Origin: RAM1 sp041905405
Lineage (GTDB): Bacteria > Pseudomonadota > Gammaproteobacteria > Burkholderiales > Burkholderiaceae_C
NCBI GenBank assembly: GCA_041905405.1
Contig: JAYRLC010000003.1
Span: 124,001 to 188,000 of the forward strand
Reading direction: 5' to 3'
Length of the DNA: 64,000 nucleotides
Below are positions 63,868-64,000 of this stretch, in pieces. The translations under genes were made by a program, and so were the position numbers. The notes beneath the pieces are model-generated. The model was given only the letters and a program-made list of their open reading frames with translations, was not told where the DNA came from and ran no database searches. Within the stretch, counting starts at the first letter, position 1. Every line of letters starts with the position of its first letter.

Positions 63868-64000
63868 TCAGGCTGTCAGCGCCCGCGGGTGGAACGTGCG
63901 CGGCACGCCGGCGGCCGCCACGCCGCCCCGCTGCCGGTCGTCGGGCAGGCTTTGGGCCAGCAGGTCGCGCGCGGCGATCAGGCGGCGCAAGTCGATGCCG
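63868..64000 (-). CDS. Probable hydroxymethylglutaryl-CoA lyase, C-terminal fragment
   Basis: The last 43 codons of a minus-strand gene run off the window end. They read GIDLRRLIAARDLLAQSLP and end in AAAGVPRTFHPRALTA. The GIDL-x2-LI-x-A and AAGxP-x2-F elements are those of the C terminus of bacterial HMG-CoA lyases (leucine catabolism). The call depends on this short piece. Confidence 0.65.
   Translation of the reverse strand, partial: GIDLRRLIAARDLLAQSLPDDRQRGGVAAAGVPRTFHPRALTA

Overview
The window is high-GC, gene-dense bacterial chromosome. It carries the conserved thrS-infC-rpmI-rplT-pheS-pheT-ihfA-merR-tRNA-Pro block, Bug/TctC-type solute receptors, a class I phaC-phaA-phaB polyhydroxybutyrate operon, a gentisate pathway and several small proteins of a kind typical of this group. 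Together these suggest a Burkholderiales bacterium, most likely of the family Comamonadaceae. The genus cannot be fixed from the sequence alone. I see no insertion sequence, integrase, CRISPR array or phage gene, and no intergenic gap longer than about 230 bases.

Layout. 1-4096: end of a histidine-utilisation (hut) operon: hutC end, hutD, hutI, hutG, hutF, i.e. the formylglutamate branch. 4112-7106: sulfide/persulfide module with a BigR/SqrR-like ArsR sensor, a persulfide-dioxygenase-like hydrolase, two YeeE/YedE half-transporters and a TauE/SafE permease. 7120-9307: AraC regulator divergent from an MFS exporter. 9323-11260: a small conserved protein, a bactofilin, and an unknown protein with an RGS-like helical region. 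11277-24926: a catabolic locus with a TetR regulator, a tripartite tricarboxylate (TTT) transporter, a second solute receptor, two sugar-isomerase-like TIM barrels, an enolase-superfamily enzyme, a Gfo/Idh oxidoreductase, a DUF993 aldolase-like enzyme, an SDR, a beta-hydroxyacid dehydrogenase and a divergent thiamine-diphosphate enzyme. 24991-28440: SWIB/histone-like protein, two EamA transporters around an Lrp regulator, and a gamma-glutamylcyclotransferase-like protein. 28441-29996: isocitrate lyase with an AT-rich, palindrome-rich upstream region.

30130-38450: the translation block. Its leader encodes a 13-residue, threonine-rich peptide followed by mutually exclusive RNA hairpins and a terminator immediately before thrS, which is a textbook ribosome-mediated attenuator. 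38510-42477: adenylate-cyclase/FHA protein, TagH-like FHA protein and a Ser/Thr kinase. 42502-47713: Nudix hydrolase, a lone TRAP receptor, then the 3-hydroxybenzoate/gentisate operon with its MarR regulator. 47734-53028: Rieske oxygenase + glutamine-synthetase-like enzyme + ferredoxin + small monooxygenase, divergent from GntR-azlC-azlD. 53209-54821: zeta-class GST isomerase (probably the missing maleylpyruvate isomerase), PgeF-like protein and a small membrane protein. 54908-58597: phaCAB. 58708-62276: BaeSR-like two-component system and a di-haem peroxidase-like lipoprotein. 62298-64000: conserved small protein, dusA, and the 3' end of a probable HMG-CoA lyase gene.

The most noteworthy signals are the thrS attenuator, the TetR-controlled catabolic locus with matching operators at two of its promoters, the Rieske/glutamine-synthetase cluster, the RGS-like protein, and the operator array before isocitrate lyase.
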